DNA from: Micractinium sp. NFX-FRZ | Taxonomy: Eukaryota; Chlorophyta; Trebouxiophyceae; Chlorellales; Chlorellaceae | Reading direction: 5' to 3' | NCBI GenBank assembly: GCA_029339195.1 | Contig: JAPTJF010000735.1 | Coordinates: forward strand, 1 to 17,259 | DNA: 17,259 nt | Shown: positions 9,001-17,252 of the stretch, piece after piece | How the letters are laid out: every line of letters begins with the position of its first letter | Numbering within the stretch: the first letter of the stretch is position 1 | Program-made: the position numbers and the translations under genes | The notes under the pieces: model-generated | Told to the model about the DNA's origin: nothing | The model's database searches: none | What the model saw: only the letters and a program-made list of their open reading frames with translations

Positions 9001-9739
9001 AGCGCCTGGCGGCATGCCGGCAGCTGTGGCGGCGGCCGGCACGGATCTTCCCAGCGGCGGCGGCGGCGGCGCGGGCAGGGGCAGCAGCGGCAGCAGCAGC
9101 AATGAGGAGGAGGAGGAGGAGGAGGAGGAGGTTGGCGGCGGCGGCGGCAGCAGCAGCATCGGCGCTGACGCTGGGATGAGCCCCGCCTGGCAGCAGCACA
9201 CTCTGGCTCTGACCGAGTGCCACCTGTGGCGTGTCAACTGTCGCCAGCTGTTCCAGGAGCTGTTTGAAAAACAGCCCTGGGTGCTGAAGCACCTGCTGGA
9301 CCGTCTGCTGGCCTCGCTCGGCGTGCCAGCCGGCAGTGAGCATGCCTCGGCCTTCCTGGGGTCTATGAGCGGCAGCGGCAGCGGGGTGGCAGCGGCAGCG
9401 GGCGCGCTCCATGGGGCCACCTTTGCTGCGCCCGAGCAGCAGGCGGCGCAGCGGGTGGGGCACGGCTACCGCAGCGGCGCGTCGGTGCGCCTGCTGCACC
9501 TGCGTGCGGACCTGTCTTCGGCCATAGCTGCCGCCAAGCAGCGCTTGCACGCGGAGCAGGCAGAGGAGGAGGCGCGCGGCATGGCGCGGCCGTCCAACCC
9601 TTACACGCAGGACAGCTGGGGCTACCTGCCGGGCGAAGGCGGCGTGGGTGCTGAGCTGGCGGGGGTGTCAGTGGCGGAGGAGGCGCAGCGGTGGGCCGGC
9701 CCCGGCGTGTGGCAGCCGGAGGACAGCCTCAAAAAGTGA
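3090..9739 (+). CDS. Voltage-gated K+ channel of the plant/EAG/CNG superfamily
   Basis: Fourteen exons: 3090-3322, 3663-3788, 4244-4326, 4629-4788, 4977-5031, 5387-5531, 5791-5883, 6131-6150, 6332-6380, 6763-6860, 7148-7244, 7766-7905, 8283-8424 and 8811-9739. They total 2370 bases (789 aa) with all phases closing. Segments: S1 about 88-101 (YTAFIVALSIAF), S2 from 121 (VFFIDIFMGF), S3 about 159-173 (FWIDLLASLP), S4 about 194-207 with Arg every third residue (RLLRLLRVVRLLR), S5 about 230-250. The pore has TTVATIGYGDITP with the filter at 299-302. S6 is about 314-336 and the C-linker about 340-430. Residues 434-520 look like a weak cyclic-nucleotide-binding fold (EMRVLGPGD, PAVIGLMDLF) lacking the usual FGE and phosphate-binding Arg. 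The long last exon adds Gly/Ser and poly-Glu linkers and an unrecognised helical region. Donor 12 is ambiguous (GC at 7906, or GT at 7915, which adds three residues). The protein should sit in a membrane and pass K+. Confidence 0.85.
5300..5385 (+). repeat. Pyrimidine-rich minisatellite at the 3' end of channel intron 5
   Basis: About three diverged copies of a unit containing GCCTCCCCCTA followed by CG or AG. The last copy runs into the acceptor ATGCAG before the S5 exon (5387). The copies therefore multiply the polypyrimidine tract, but only the last carries a usable AG. Confidence 0.65.
6131..6150 (+). other. 20-base microexon carrying most of the K+ selectivity filter
   Basis: The previous exon ends in TVATI plus one base at 5883. 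This microexon completes the first filter Gly and encodes YGDITP, and the next exon continues VTTQEVGVTILFQIVG. The joined GYGDITPVTTQEV is the expected filter and outer-pore sequence. The microexon is flanked by a GT-AG intron upstream and a GC-AG intron downstream. Confidence 0.85.
6151..6331 (+). other. GC-AG intron downstream of the filter microexon
   Basis: The donor is CCG|GCAAGT, with the full GCAAGT consensus of GC-AG introns, and the acceptor is CTGCAG at 6331. The nearest phase-compatible GT donor (6169) would insert six residues (ASGGPA) right after the filter, which the family does not have. Confidence 0.8.
6561..6590 (+). repeat. S6-like pseudo-exon 1 in channel intron 9
   Basis: It follows a CAGCAG tandem acceptor. 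In the phase left by exon 9 it encodes GALFASIFNV, a very typical S6 sequence. It can end at a weak donor (GTCGCC) in the same phase, making a 30-base symmetric cassette. It aligns in protein position with the S6 start encoded by 6763-6860. It could be an alternative exon or a decayed partial copy. Confidence 0.55.
6653..6708 (+). repeat. S6-like pseudo-exon 2 in channel intron 9
   Basis: It follows a good acceptor (CCCCCTGCAG). In the phase left by exon 9 it encodes VTIWGWAINVATATASFSK, parallel to VAFFGFAINVATTILSAS of the main exon. The bases GCCATCAA-GT-GCCACC are shared with 6763-6860. A weak phase-0 donor (GTTCAA at 6709) would match the exit phase of the main exon. It lacks the C-linker start GPSARRAAAVKEKM, so it is either a short alternative or a degenerate copy. 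Confidence 0.65.
8171..8251 (+). repeat. Upstream partial copy of channel exon 13
   Basis: After the acceptor CCCCTGCAG it encodes VHQILASCSVLMLL, closely matching VHHILATCSVPMLL at the start of the accepted exon 8283-8424. Similarity also covers the pyrimidine tract and acceptor and fades after about 57 bases. A possible donor (TGT|GTGTAC at 8252) makes it an 81-base, phase 0-0 cassette with no stop, so inclusion would insert 27 residues in frame. Confidence 0.75.
8423..8441 (+). repeat. G-quadruplex motif on the donor of channel intron 13
   Basis: Five GGG runs separated by single T bases, overlapping the 5' splice site (GT at 8425). It would be present in the pre-mRNA strand. Just downstream come further G runs and a short GACTA triplicate at 8462-8476. 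Confidence 0.85.
8602..8725 (+). repeat. Degenerate minisatellite in channel intron 13
   Basis: About five imperfect units built on GTCNTCCTGCCAGCNATGC with variable spacing. Every unit keeps CTGCCAG, an acceptor-like sequence, so the array holds several decoy 3' splice sites before the real acceptor at 8809-8810. Confidence 0.65.
9040..9160 (+). repeat. Coding trinucleotide repeats in the last channel exon
   Basis: GGC, AGC and GAG runs encode poly-Gly, Gly-Ser and a nine-residue Glu tract. This is probably a flexible, acidic linker after the ligand-like domain. Length polymorphism is likely. Confidence 0.8.
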
Positions 9740-9777
9740 GCGATGATGCAAGGCTGCCTGAAACTTTGAGTGTTGCA

Positions 9778-9782
9778 TGTAA
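9778..9782 (+). terminator. TGTAA poly(A) signal of the channel gene
   Basis: Lies 39 bases after the TGA stop at 9737-9739, implying a very short 3' UTR for a long gene. A second, later signal cannot be excluded. Confidence 0.45.
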
Positions 9783-9886
9783 GCTCTTTGCAGTCAACAA
9801 TAGGTTATGGGCACACTTGCAGGCGAGCTGGACAGTGCATGGGCTCTATCAGAACGTTTGCAGCATGTGGGTGGGGACGCTTGGAG

Positions 9887-9891
9887 TTACA
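9887..9891 (-). terminator. TGTAA poly(A) signal of the membrane protein gene
   Basis: TTACA on the + strand, i.e. TGTAA on the - strand, about 80 bases after the TAA stop at 9973-9975. It faces the channel signal at 9778 with about 100 bases between them. Confidence 0.5.
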
Positions 9892-9972
9892 GGGTCGACA
9901 GTGGCGCTGCCATGCCCGCCGGCCAGGGTTTTGTTGTGGGGCACGGCAGGTTGGCATGCTGTGCGCGCTACG

Positions 9973-11632
9973 TTACGTGAGGAGCAGCAGAGCGGCGACA
10001 TATGTCAGCAGCAGGGCCACGCCTGTGAGGAGCAGCTTCGTGGGCCACCCCTGCGTCGCGCTGGCCAGACCACAGCACAGCACAGCGTGCTGGCTGCGCC
10101 TGACCTCGGCCGCCATCGCCATGTCGTGTGCCGCCTCTGCGTGGGCCGCTATTGACGCTGCCATGCGGCTCTGCAACTGCCACGCCAGCATCGTGGGAAG
10201 CACCAGCCCCAGGGCTACCTGCAGCACAAGCAGTCGACTGAATGGAGTGGTTGATTCATTGGTTGATTGAGTGATTGACTGACCCAATATCTCGAAGGAG
10301 GACAGTGCAGCAGGCCGGCCAGGCCAAGCCACGCATGGGCCCGCAGCATTGACTGTGCGCTGACACAGCAAAAGGGAGCTCGCAGTGCTTTCGCAGAGCA
10401 CAGCAACAGGGAGCTCGCAGTACACAGCATGCCCCGGGTGCACAGGGCAAGCTGGGCAGCACGTGGGCTCACGGCGGCATGCCACCAAGCAGCTGCGACC
10501 CTGCCTGGGCGGCCAATGCAGCTGAATGACCGCACCGGCAACCACGAAAGCTCCCACACCGAGCGCGCACCTGGATAGCTGCCGAGCCTGCCACGCAGCT
10601 GGCCAGCCGCCCCCCTTGCCCCAGCCTGGCCATGCCGTGCTGTGCTGCCGGGGAGGTGGACACCACCAGCGCCCGCAGGGCTGCGTCAAGCACATCAATC
10701 ACGCCAGCGTTGCTGGGGTGCTGCTCAAGGAAATGTTGGCAGACTGCAGCGGGGGCCGGGGGCAGAGGGACTGGGAGCGTCACGAGTGCTTCCGTCATGG
10801 CAACACAATGCTGCCCCTCGCCCAGCTGGCACGCCCGTTGCCGTCCCGCCCACCCACCCCTGCCGCCCAGCCAAGCATGCACCCGCACCTGGCCGGTTGT
10901 GGCTCAGAAGCACGGCCAGGGAGATGCCTGAAACCGCCAGGTGGTCCAGGGGCGGCAGCAGGAGAAAGGTGGCCAGGAAGAGGCCGACCGCCCAGCTGAC
11001 GGCGACCAGCAGCATGAAGAGGCCGCGCCCCAACTGCCAGGGCCAGGGCCAGCCCACGGTGCCTGGCAGCTTGCGTGCAAAAGGCCCCACCGTGTCTGTC
11101 ACCAGCGGCAGCACGCACACCGCCAGGCGCAGGAAGATGATGGGCACGCGCCTGGGAGGGCAGGGGAGGGGAGGGGGAGGGGGCCAGGGAGGGGGATGAG
11201 GGAGGGCAGGGCAGGGCAGGGCGGCGGAGGGAGGCAAGCCCAGCGTGTGACCAGGGCGTGCACACAGCACGCCAGCGTGGTGCTGCAAGGATGCAGCCGT
11301 TGTGCTGCAAGGCAGGCGTTTGCCAGCCCAACAGCGCTGGGTAGCACCTGGCTTGCACGGCCGCATGAGGGGCATTTGCCCGCCCCACCCACCCATCTCC
11401 CGCTCTCGTACACACGCACCCCACGCACATACACACACCTCCAGCGGGGGTAGTCGCTGCTGCGCCAGACGGACGCTGCCAGCAGGGCGCCCGCCAACGT
11501 GCCGTTGAAGGCTCCTATGAGGGCGTCCTTTGACAGCTGGATCTTGCAGAGGGCCGCCATGTTCAACGCCACAATCAGCGTGAGCACCGCTCGGTCGGTG
11601 TACACCGCCTTCTGCTCAAGCAGGCTGCGCAT
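9973..11632 (-). CDS. Multi-pass membrane protein of unknown function
   Basis: I do not recognise the family. Four exons on the - strand: 11632-11439, 11151-10889, 10743-10571 and 10218-9973. They join in phases 2, 1 and 0 to give 291 aa. Hydrophobic segments lie at about 14-30, 38-55, 68-86, 108-131, 134-147, 211-224 and 268-290, so five to seven membrane passes are likely. A hydrophilic part at about 150-210 (CQHFLEQHPSNAG) and an Ala-rich amphipathic stretch at about 226-258 separate the last segments. Donors and acceptors are good (GTGTGT, CCCAG; GTGCGG, TGCAG; GTGCGC, TGCAG). The start was placed at the first real ATG in frame. An upstream exon is possible because the frame stays open above it. 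No catalytic or transport signature was seen. Confidence 0.65.
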
Positions 11633-12334
11633 CCTGCCTGGTGCTCTTGGCTCCCCACGTGCTTGTGACCCGGAGCCTGCCTCTGCGGTGGCGGGAGTGC
11701 AGCAAAGCACGGACGCAGGGTGACGGCAGTCGGGACGGCAGCCGACGACGGGCAGGCAGCACCGCCGGCAGGGGGTGTCAACCGCAGCGGCGTGCGGCGC
11801 GACAGTCTGTGTTCGTGACGGTTCATCAGAGCGCTCAAGTTATACTTGTCCTGCGCGCTGCCGTGCCCACTTGCGCCTTGAATAAAGCTCACCTAAAGCT
11901 ATCGGTGCACTCCCTGGAAAAGGAAGTGGAGCTTCAAACAATTGAATGTACATGCCAGGAGGAGTGCGCCCGCGAGAACCTGTGTCCCAAATGGCACAGC
12001 ACGGCCACAGCAGGCGGCAAAAGAGCCCGCAAAACACAAAGTCTCCTCATCCTGGCATCGCGAGGCAGTAGTTGCAGGATATATTGCAGGCTAGCACTCC
12101 CATCCGAAGGCCACAAGCGGTGAGGGTGCCAAAGAGCAAGGACGACTGGGCGACAGGGCAGACCTGCTCAGTGCTGAAGTATGCTTGTTCATCCCAATTG
12201 CGGCGATCAACGATGACCGTGCTGGTGCCCCTGTGCGGGCACCGCCGCCGCCGCTGCCTGCTGCCGCCGCCAGCAGACTGCTGTCCGTGCCTGACTTGCG
12301 CACCTCACCCTTCATTTACTCATCAAGGCAGGCC
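11633..12334. promoter_or_regulatory. Divergent promoter interval between membrane protein and 5-oxoprolinase genes
   Basis: About 700 bases with no supported coding exon. A GATATATT at 12078-12085 is a possible TATA-like element for the + strand gene, about 250 bases before its ATG. Less GC-rich stretches near 11830-11960 and 12040-12090 suit promoter DNA. A - strand frame beginning MNRHEHRL near 11830 could be an upstream exon of the membrane protein, but I could not prove a splice. Confidence 0.3.
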
Positions 12335-15300
12335 ATGGGGGCAGGAGGAGATGCTTTCTCCTTCTCCATTGACCGAGGGGGCACGTTCACAGGTGAGCCC
12401 TGCTGGGCGCGACAGCCTACTGGTACCAGCGCGAAGACCGTCAAGTGCGCACTCTAAGATTAGCCCGCCACAGCTTTTAGCTCCAGTTGCCTGCTCGTTG
12501 CACATTGCTGCATCCAGCCTTGGACGCCCACTGCCCGGCCACCCCTACCGCCAGCTACGCAGGCCGCGCAGGCCGGGTGGGTTGCAGCTGTTCCACGCCT
12601 GCCCATGATGCCACATGTGCACGCGGGGCTCGGACCCTCAAGACTGCCCCACCACTCAACATCCCCACCCCCCTTTGAGCTGCAGACGTCTATGCCGAGT
12701 TCAAAGACGCCGGCGGCGTGCTGCGCACGCGGGTGCTGAAGCTGCTGTCTGAGGACCCAGGCAACTACCCGGATGCGCCACGGGAGGGCATCCGCCGGGT
12801 GCTGGAGGCGGAGACGGGGGTGCCGCACCCGCGGGGCGCGCCGCTCGACACGTCACGCATCGCCGCCATCCGCATGGGCACGACGGTGAGGGGCGGGGCG
12901 CTGCGCTGTGCTGTGCTGTGCTGTGCTGCGCTGGGTGCGCTGTGGTGCGGCAGTGCGAGAGGCATTATTGCCATGTGTCATGTTACCATCTGCCTATGCA
13001 CGCTGGTGAGGGATGGGTTGCTGTGCTGTGCTGTGCTGGGTGCGCTGTGCCACGGCAGCGGCAGAGACATATCCCACCATGTGGCACTGCTGCCATCTGC
13101 CTGGGCACGGCGACGTGTGTGCTGTGCCGTGAGCTTTCCTCCCCGTTTCCCCTCCTGCCAGGTGGCCACCAACGCGCTTTTAGAGCGCAAGGGGGAGCGC
13201 ACCACCGCACCTTAATAACTGACCGCCAGCCTCTCGCCCCCTGTCCCTCCTGCCAGGTGGCCACCAACGCGCTGCTGGAGCGCAAGGGGGAGCGCACCGC
13301 GCTTGTGGTGACCCAGGGGTTCAGGGACCTCCTGCACATCGGCAACCAGTCCCGCCCCAACATCTTTGACCTGGAAATCAAGTCGCCGGACGTGCTGTAT
13401 GACATGGTGGTGGAGTGCGATGAGCAGGTGGGTGTGGGTTGGCTGCTGGCGGTGAGTGCGGTGAGGACGAGAGCAGGGAGCAGCTGAGAGTGGTGGAGGT
13501 TGATGAGCAGGGTGGTGGGCTGAGGGAGGCAATGCAGTGTCGAGCCCAGGGTGGTGGAGTGCCTTGAGCAGATGGGTGAGCCGAGGGACGGCGCTGGTGG
13601 TGCGCTTGGGGGTGCAGGCGGGAGCTGCTGCTGCCCCACTGCCCCTCGTTGCGCTCATGGACATCACTCACTGCACGCCGCCTGCACTCACGCCTGCACT
13701 CACTGCACTCATGCGGTGCCCTCCCCTCCATGCATTACCCCTAAGCAGGTGGTGCTGCCGCTAGGAGACGCCCCCAGCATGTGAGTGTGGCAGAGGAGAG
13801 GTGGTGGGAAGTCAGGTGGACGAGGGGATGAGGTCGATAACTGAGGTGGCTCGTGGGTGGAAACCTGCGCGAGCGGGAGCAGGGTCTGGAGTGTAGCGCC
13901 GTGTCGGCTGGCCGGATGTGTAGGTGGGGTGGCCCGGCGGTCAGGGATCCAGGGAAGCATGCAACCTGAACTGCCTTCCCTGGTGCCCGACACCCGCACG
14001 CCTCCTGCCGCCACCGCTCTTGCGCCCACCTCACCCCTGCCGACAGGACCAATTGCGTGCGCCTGACTGATGTGCTCAACAAGTTCCCAATTCCCAACCA
14101 AACCCATGCTGCAGGCGTGCGGGCAAAGACCCCGTGGGCGATGCCCAGCGGCACCCGCTGGGAGGCACGCCCGCCACAGCGGTCACCGGGGAGGCGGTGT
14201 GTGTGCGCAGGGCGCCAGACTTGGGGGCGCTTCGAGCAGACCTGCAGAAGGTGTTGGATGCAGGTGAGAGTGGGGTGTGTGCGAGTTACAGGGTAGGCGT
14301 GTGCAGGTGAGGGGGGTGGGTGCAGGTGAGGGTGGGTTGTGTGAACTAGTGGGCTATGTGGCATTAGGCCTGTGGGGCTTGGGGTGCTTGCACTGCCACT
14401 TGCTGCCACTCGCTGCATGCTGCGCATGTCCCTGCTGGCCGGCTGCACGGCATTGTTCACACACTGCTGTGCGCAAGCAGCAGTCCGACCCATGCTGCGC
14501 CTGCTGCTGACGCTGGCATCAACAGTGGTGGGTGTGCAAGCGCACGCTGCCGCACTCCACGTGTTGTGCCTTGACCGTGAGCCGCCGTCCACTACTTATG
14601 TGATTGTGACTGGTCTGATTGTGGTCCTTTGCTGCAGGCATTGTGAGCGTGGCGGTTGTGCTGAAGCACGCAGCCATCTTCCCGCGGCACGAGCAGGTGG
14701 TGGGAGAGCTCGCGCGTGAGATGGGCTTCAAGCAGGCAAGGCAGAGCGTGGGTTTTGGGGCGGGATGGGACAGCAGCGCCTGGAGATGCATGTGACTGGG
14801 GTTGAGGTGCGAAGGCCGGCTGACCCATTTGTAGGCATCCAAGGGGTGGGCACCCGAACGTTGCAGCCTCGCTACCAGTCGCTGATGATGATGTGTGCCA
14901 TGGACTGTTCCTGCCCGCCGCTGCGGCACACACACCGTGCCCTGTTGTGCCATGCTCAGCCATGCTGTGCCTGCTGTGCTGCGCCATGCTCACCCCCTGC
15001 TGTGCCTGCTGTGCAGGTCTCCCTCTCCTCCGTGGTCATGCCCATGGTCAAAATGGTGCCGCGTGGCTTCACCGCGGCTGCAGACGCCTACCTCACGCCA
15101 CACATCATGCGGTGAGCTCTCCTTTCCTTGCCTTGCCTTGCCTCACACGACGCCTGGCTTGGATCGCATGGCTCTCGGCATGCAGTGAGAGGGGGCGGCG
15201 GGGAAGGCAGGGTTCGCGCTTTTGCGCCGTGCTGCCCCCTCCCGGGTTGCCCTTTCAGGCCGGGTTCATGATCTGATCAGGGTGTTTGCTTTCAGGCCTT

Positions 15301-17181
15301 AAACCTTAAGTTACTGCTGCCCCCTTCCCCACCGCAGGTACATCCAGACTTTCCAGGCCGGCTTTGATGAAGGGCTGAAGCGCGTGCCGGTGTACTTCAT
15401 GCAGGCGGGTGCCGGGCGGCGGTGCAGGGGTGTGCATGGCTTGATGATGATTAAGGGGTGTGAGCAGGCTGGTGGGCCAATGGCTGATGCGCCAGAGCAG
15501 GCTGCTGGTGCATGCACGATCTGCGCTGTGCTCTGCTGTGCTGTGGTGTGCCAGCTGGGCGGCCAGATCCCGGGGCCCCAGCGCTGCACCATCAACACCA
15601 GGGCAGTTGCGGCAGTCTATGACACTGCCTTGCTCACTGTGCACTGCTCCCTGGCGCTCTTGCCTGGCGCTCTTTCCCTGCAGTCCGACGGCGGCCTGAC
15701 AAGCGTGGACGACTTCTCCGGGCACAAGGCCGTCCTCTCGGGGCCCGCAGGTGGGGGCCAAAGCCCACGCGTGCTCTGTACCTGCGCGTCTGCTCGTGTC
15801 CTGCGCGTCTTGCCGCCTTGCGTGCCCTGCGCCCAAAAATTTCTGCGCTCTGAGCACCGGGACATGCCGTCCCCTCTTTCGCCGATGCTCGTTGCCCTGA
15901 CCTCGAGTGATGCCATCCCGTGCTCTGGTGCTGCAGGCGGCTACGTGGGCTATGCTGTGACCACGCGCTGGGCGGGCGTGGATGCCAGCAAGTTGCAGAT
16001 GATTGGGTTCGACATGGGGGGCACCAGCACGGGTGAGGATGCACGCGCGTGTGTGTGTGTGTGCAGAAGCACCCTGCCTTGTGCCCTCCCCCTTCACCTC
16101 TGTACAACCCCGCACCTGCCATCTGCGCACCTGCAGATGTGTCGCGGTACGCCGGGCGGTACGAGCACGTGTTTGAGAGCAGTACAGCGGGTGTGACGAT
16201 CCAGGCCCCCCAGCTGGACATCAACACAGTGGCGGCGGGGGGGGGCAGCCGCCTCTTCTTCCGATCGGGGGTGTTCCAGGTGAGCAGTCCGCGCCCAGCT
16301 GGTTGCCTCACTCCTTATCACTCTACATTTGCGGGGGTGGCTGTCTTTCGCATGGGTGGGGCTCCAGCGTGTTCCAGGCCAGCTGCCAAAGCTGTTTTGC
16401 GGTGACGAAGGATGCAGACGCGGCGGGGTTAGTAGTCAAGGACTTGAGGGGCAATGTGTGTGTGTGCGCGCTCGGGGAGCGGCAGCCGCCCCTTCTTCCG
16501 CTCAGGAGTGTTCCAGCCTGTTGCCCTGCTTCTTGTCTCCAGTTGGCTCTCTTTCCCATGATTGTGGCCTCCTTGTTCCTTCCGTGCCCTCTCCGCAGGT
16601 GGGACCCGAGTCGGCAGGCGCGCACCCAGGCCCGGTGTGCTACCGCAAGGACGGGTACCTGGCCATCACAGGTGTGTGTGTGTGGTGGTGGTGGGGGGGG
16701 GGGGGACCTGGTGCAGTTGTGCCTTCTATTGCTGCGTTCAATGTGAGGTGTTGGGTACCTGGCCATCACAGGGTGGGGGGGGACCTGGTGCAGTTGTGCT
16801 GCTGTATATTAGGGGGTGTTTGTGGCTGCAAGCGCTGGTCTGCCTCGCCCCGCCCTGCTGTCCTGCCTTGCCCGGCGCTGCACCGCGCCGCCTGCGCCCC
16901 TGCAGGCGGCGACCTCCCTCTGCAGAGTACCACTCCCCTTGCAACGGCGTGTTGCATACATGCACGTGCATGCACCTGTAACCATGCACACACGGCTCAC
17001 ACATGCTTTCAGCAACCTCCTCCCTTCAGCCACATGTCCTCCCATGCACATCTTCAAACGTCCCTCCCTCCCTGTCCCTCCCTGCAGACGCCAACCTGGT
17101 GCTGGGCCGCATCCTCCCCGCTTTCTTCCCAAAGATCTTTGGGCCCCGCGAGGACGAGGCGCTGGATGCAGAGGGGGCCAG
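12335..17181 (+). CDS. 5-oxoprolinase (ATP-hydrolysing), N-terminal part; 3' end outside window
   Basis: Thirteen exons: 12335-12392, 12686-12885, 13257-13427, 13749-13780, 14115-14263, 14638-14735, 15017-15111, 15338-15404, 15684-15750, 15937-16032, 16137-16279, 16599-16671 and 17088-17181. They give 447 residues and run on past the window. The enzyme opens 5-oxo-L-proline to glutamate using ATP in the gamma-glutamyl (glutathione) cycle. It starts with the hydantoinase-A N-terminal motif DRGGTFTDVYAEF (13-25). Then come [17 protein letters not shown] (82-99), [61 protein letters not shown], the second nucleotide-binding motif [14 protein letters not shown] (336-349) and [16 protein letters not shown]. 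Family members are about 1250-1300 aa, so roughly a third is present. Introns 6 and 8 use GC donors. Several introns hold partial exon copies. The pair of short exons 12335-12392 and 13749-13780 rests on phase and family match. Confidence 0.9.
12886..13110 (+). repeat. Duplicated intron unit in 5-oxoprolinase intron 2
   Basis: Two diverged units, about 12886-13002 and 13006-13110. Each starts GTGAGGG, passes through TGCTG repeats and CTGGGTGCGCTGTG, and ends with CCATCTGCCT-GCACG. The second unit therefore recreates a 5' splice site-like start (CTG|GTGAGG at 13006). Confidence 0.75.
13151..13215 (+). repeat. Upstream partial copy of 5-oxoprolinase exon 3
   Basis: The acceptor CTCCTGCCAG and the first 42 exon bases are repeated 95 bases upstream of the real exon 3 (13257). 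The copy encodes [14 protein letters not shown] exactly. Its three base changes (CTT TTA versus CTG CTG) are all synonymous Leu changes. After that the copy diverges, reads TAP and stops at TAA 13213-13215. No donor follows, so using it would truncate the protein. Confidence 0.9.
14736..15016 (+). other. GC-AG intron 6 of 5-oxoprolinase
   Basis: Donor CAG|GCAAGG, acceptor TGTGCAG. The joined protein reads GFKQVSLSS, the family sequence. A phase-compatible GT donor 12 bases on would insert ARQS. The intron's last 75 bases are dominated by TGCTGTG-type units running right up to the acceptor. Confidence 0.75.
15405..15683 (+). other. GC-AG intron 8 of 5-oxoprolinase
   Basis: Donor CAG|GCGGGT, acceptor CCCTGCAG. 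It gives FMQSDGGL, which matches the family exactly. No GT donor gives that join. The intron is 279 bases, a multiple of three, and has no in-frame stop, so retention would insert 93 residues instead of truncating. Confidence 0.7.
16481..16516 (+). repeat. Downstream partial copy of 5-oxoprolinase exon 11
   Basis: These 36 bases repeat the last 36 bases of exon 11 (16244-16279) with four changes. Three are synonymous (Arg, Ser, Gly third positions) and one is Leu to Pro. The copy reads [12 protein letters not shown] but is followed by CCTGTT, not a GT donor. It lies in intron 11. Confidence 0.85.
16753..16800 (+). repeat. Downstream copy of the exon 12/intron 12 junction of 5-oxoprolinase
   Basis: The 20 bases ending exon 12 with its donor G (16653-16672) recur without change at 16753-16772. 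The following G run and ACCTGGTGCAGTTGTGC (16705-16722) recur at 16783-16799. The copy thus spans the 5' splice site, with a shortened GT/G tract. Confidence 0.9.
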
Positions 17182-17215
17182 GTGTGTGTGTGTGTGTGTT
17201 GGGGGGTGGGGGGGT

Positions 17216-17252
<37 letters not shown>

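Noticed and set aside
8464..9550. Long - strand open frames (318 and 358 codons) opposite the last channel exon
   Set aside because: They mirror the GC-rich coding exon on the + strand, translate to Ala/Pro/Ser-rich low-complexity sequence and have no family motif.
11575..11892. MNRHEHRL - strand frame as a transit-peptide exon of the membrane protein
   Set aside because: It is in another frame from the ATG at 11632, and no convincing splice pair joins them. Kept only as a possibility.
15306..16130. - strand open frame of 274 codons
   Set aside because: Antisense to 5-oxoprolinase exons 8-10. The sense-strand exons have strong family motifs.
741..17181. Glutathione-metabolism gene cluster (GST plus 5-oxoprolinase)
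   Set aside because: The two genes are 10 kb apart with two unrelated genes between them on alternating strands. Co-location is probably chance.
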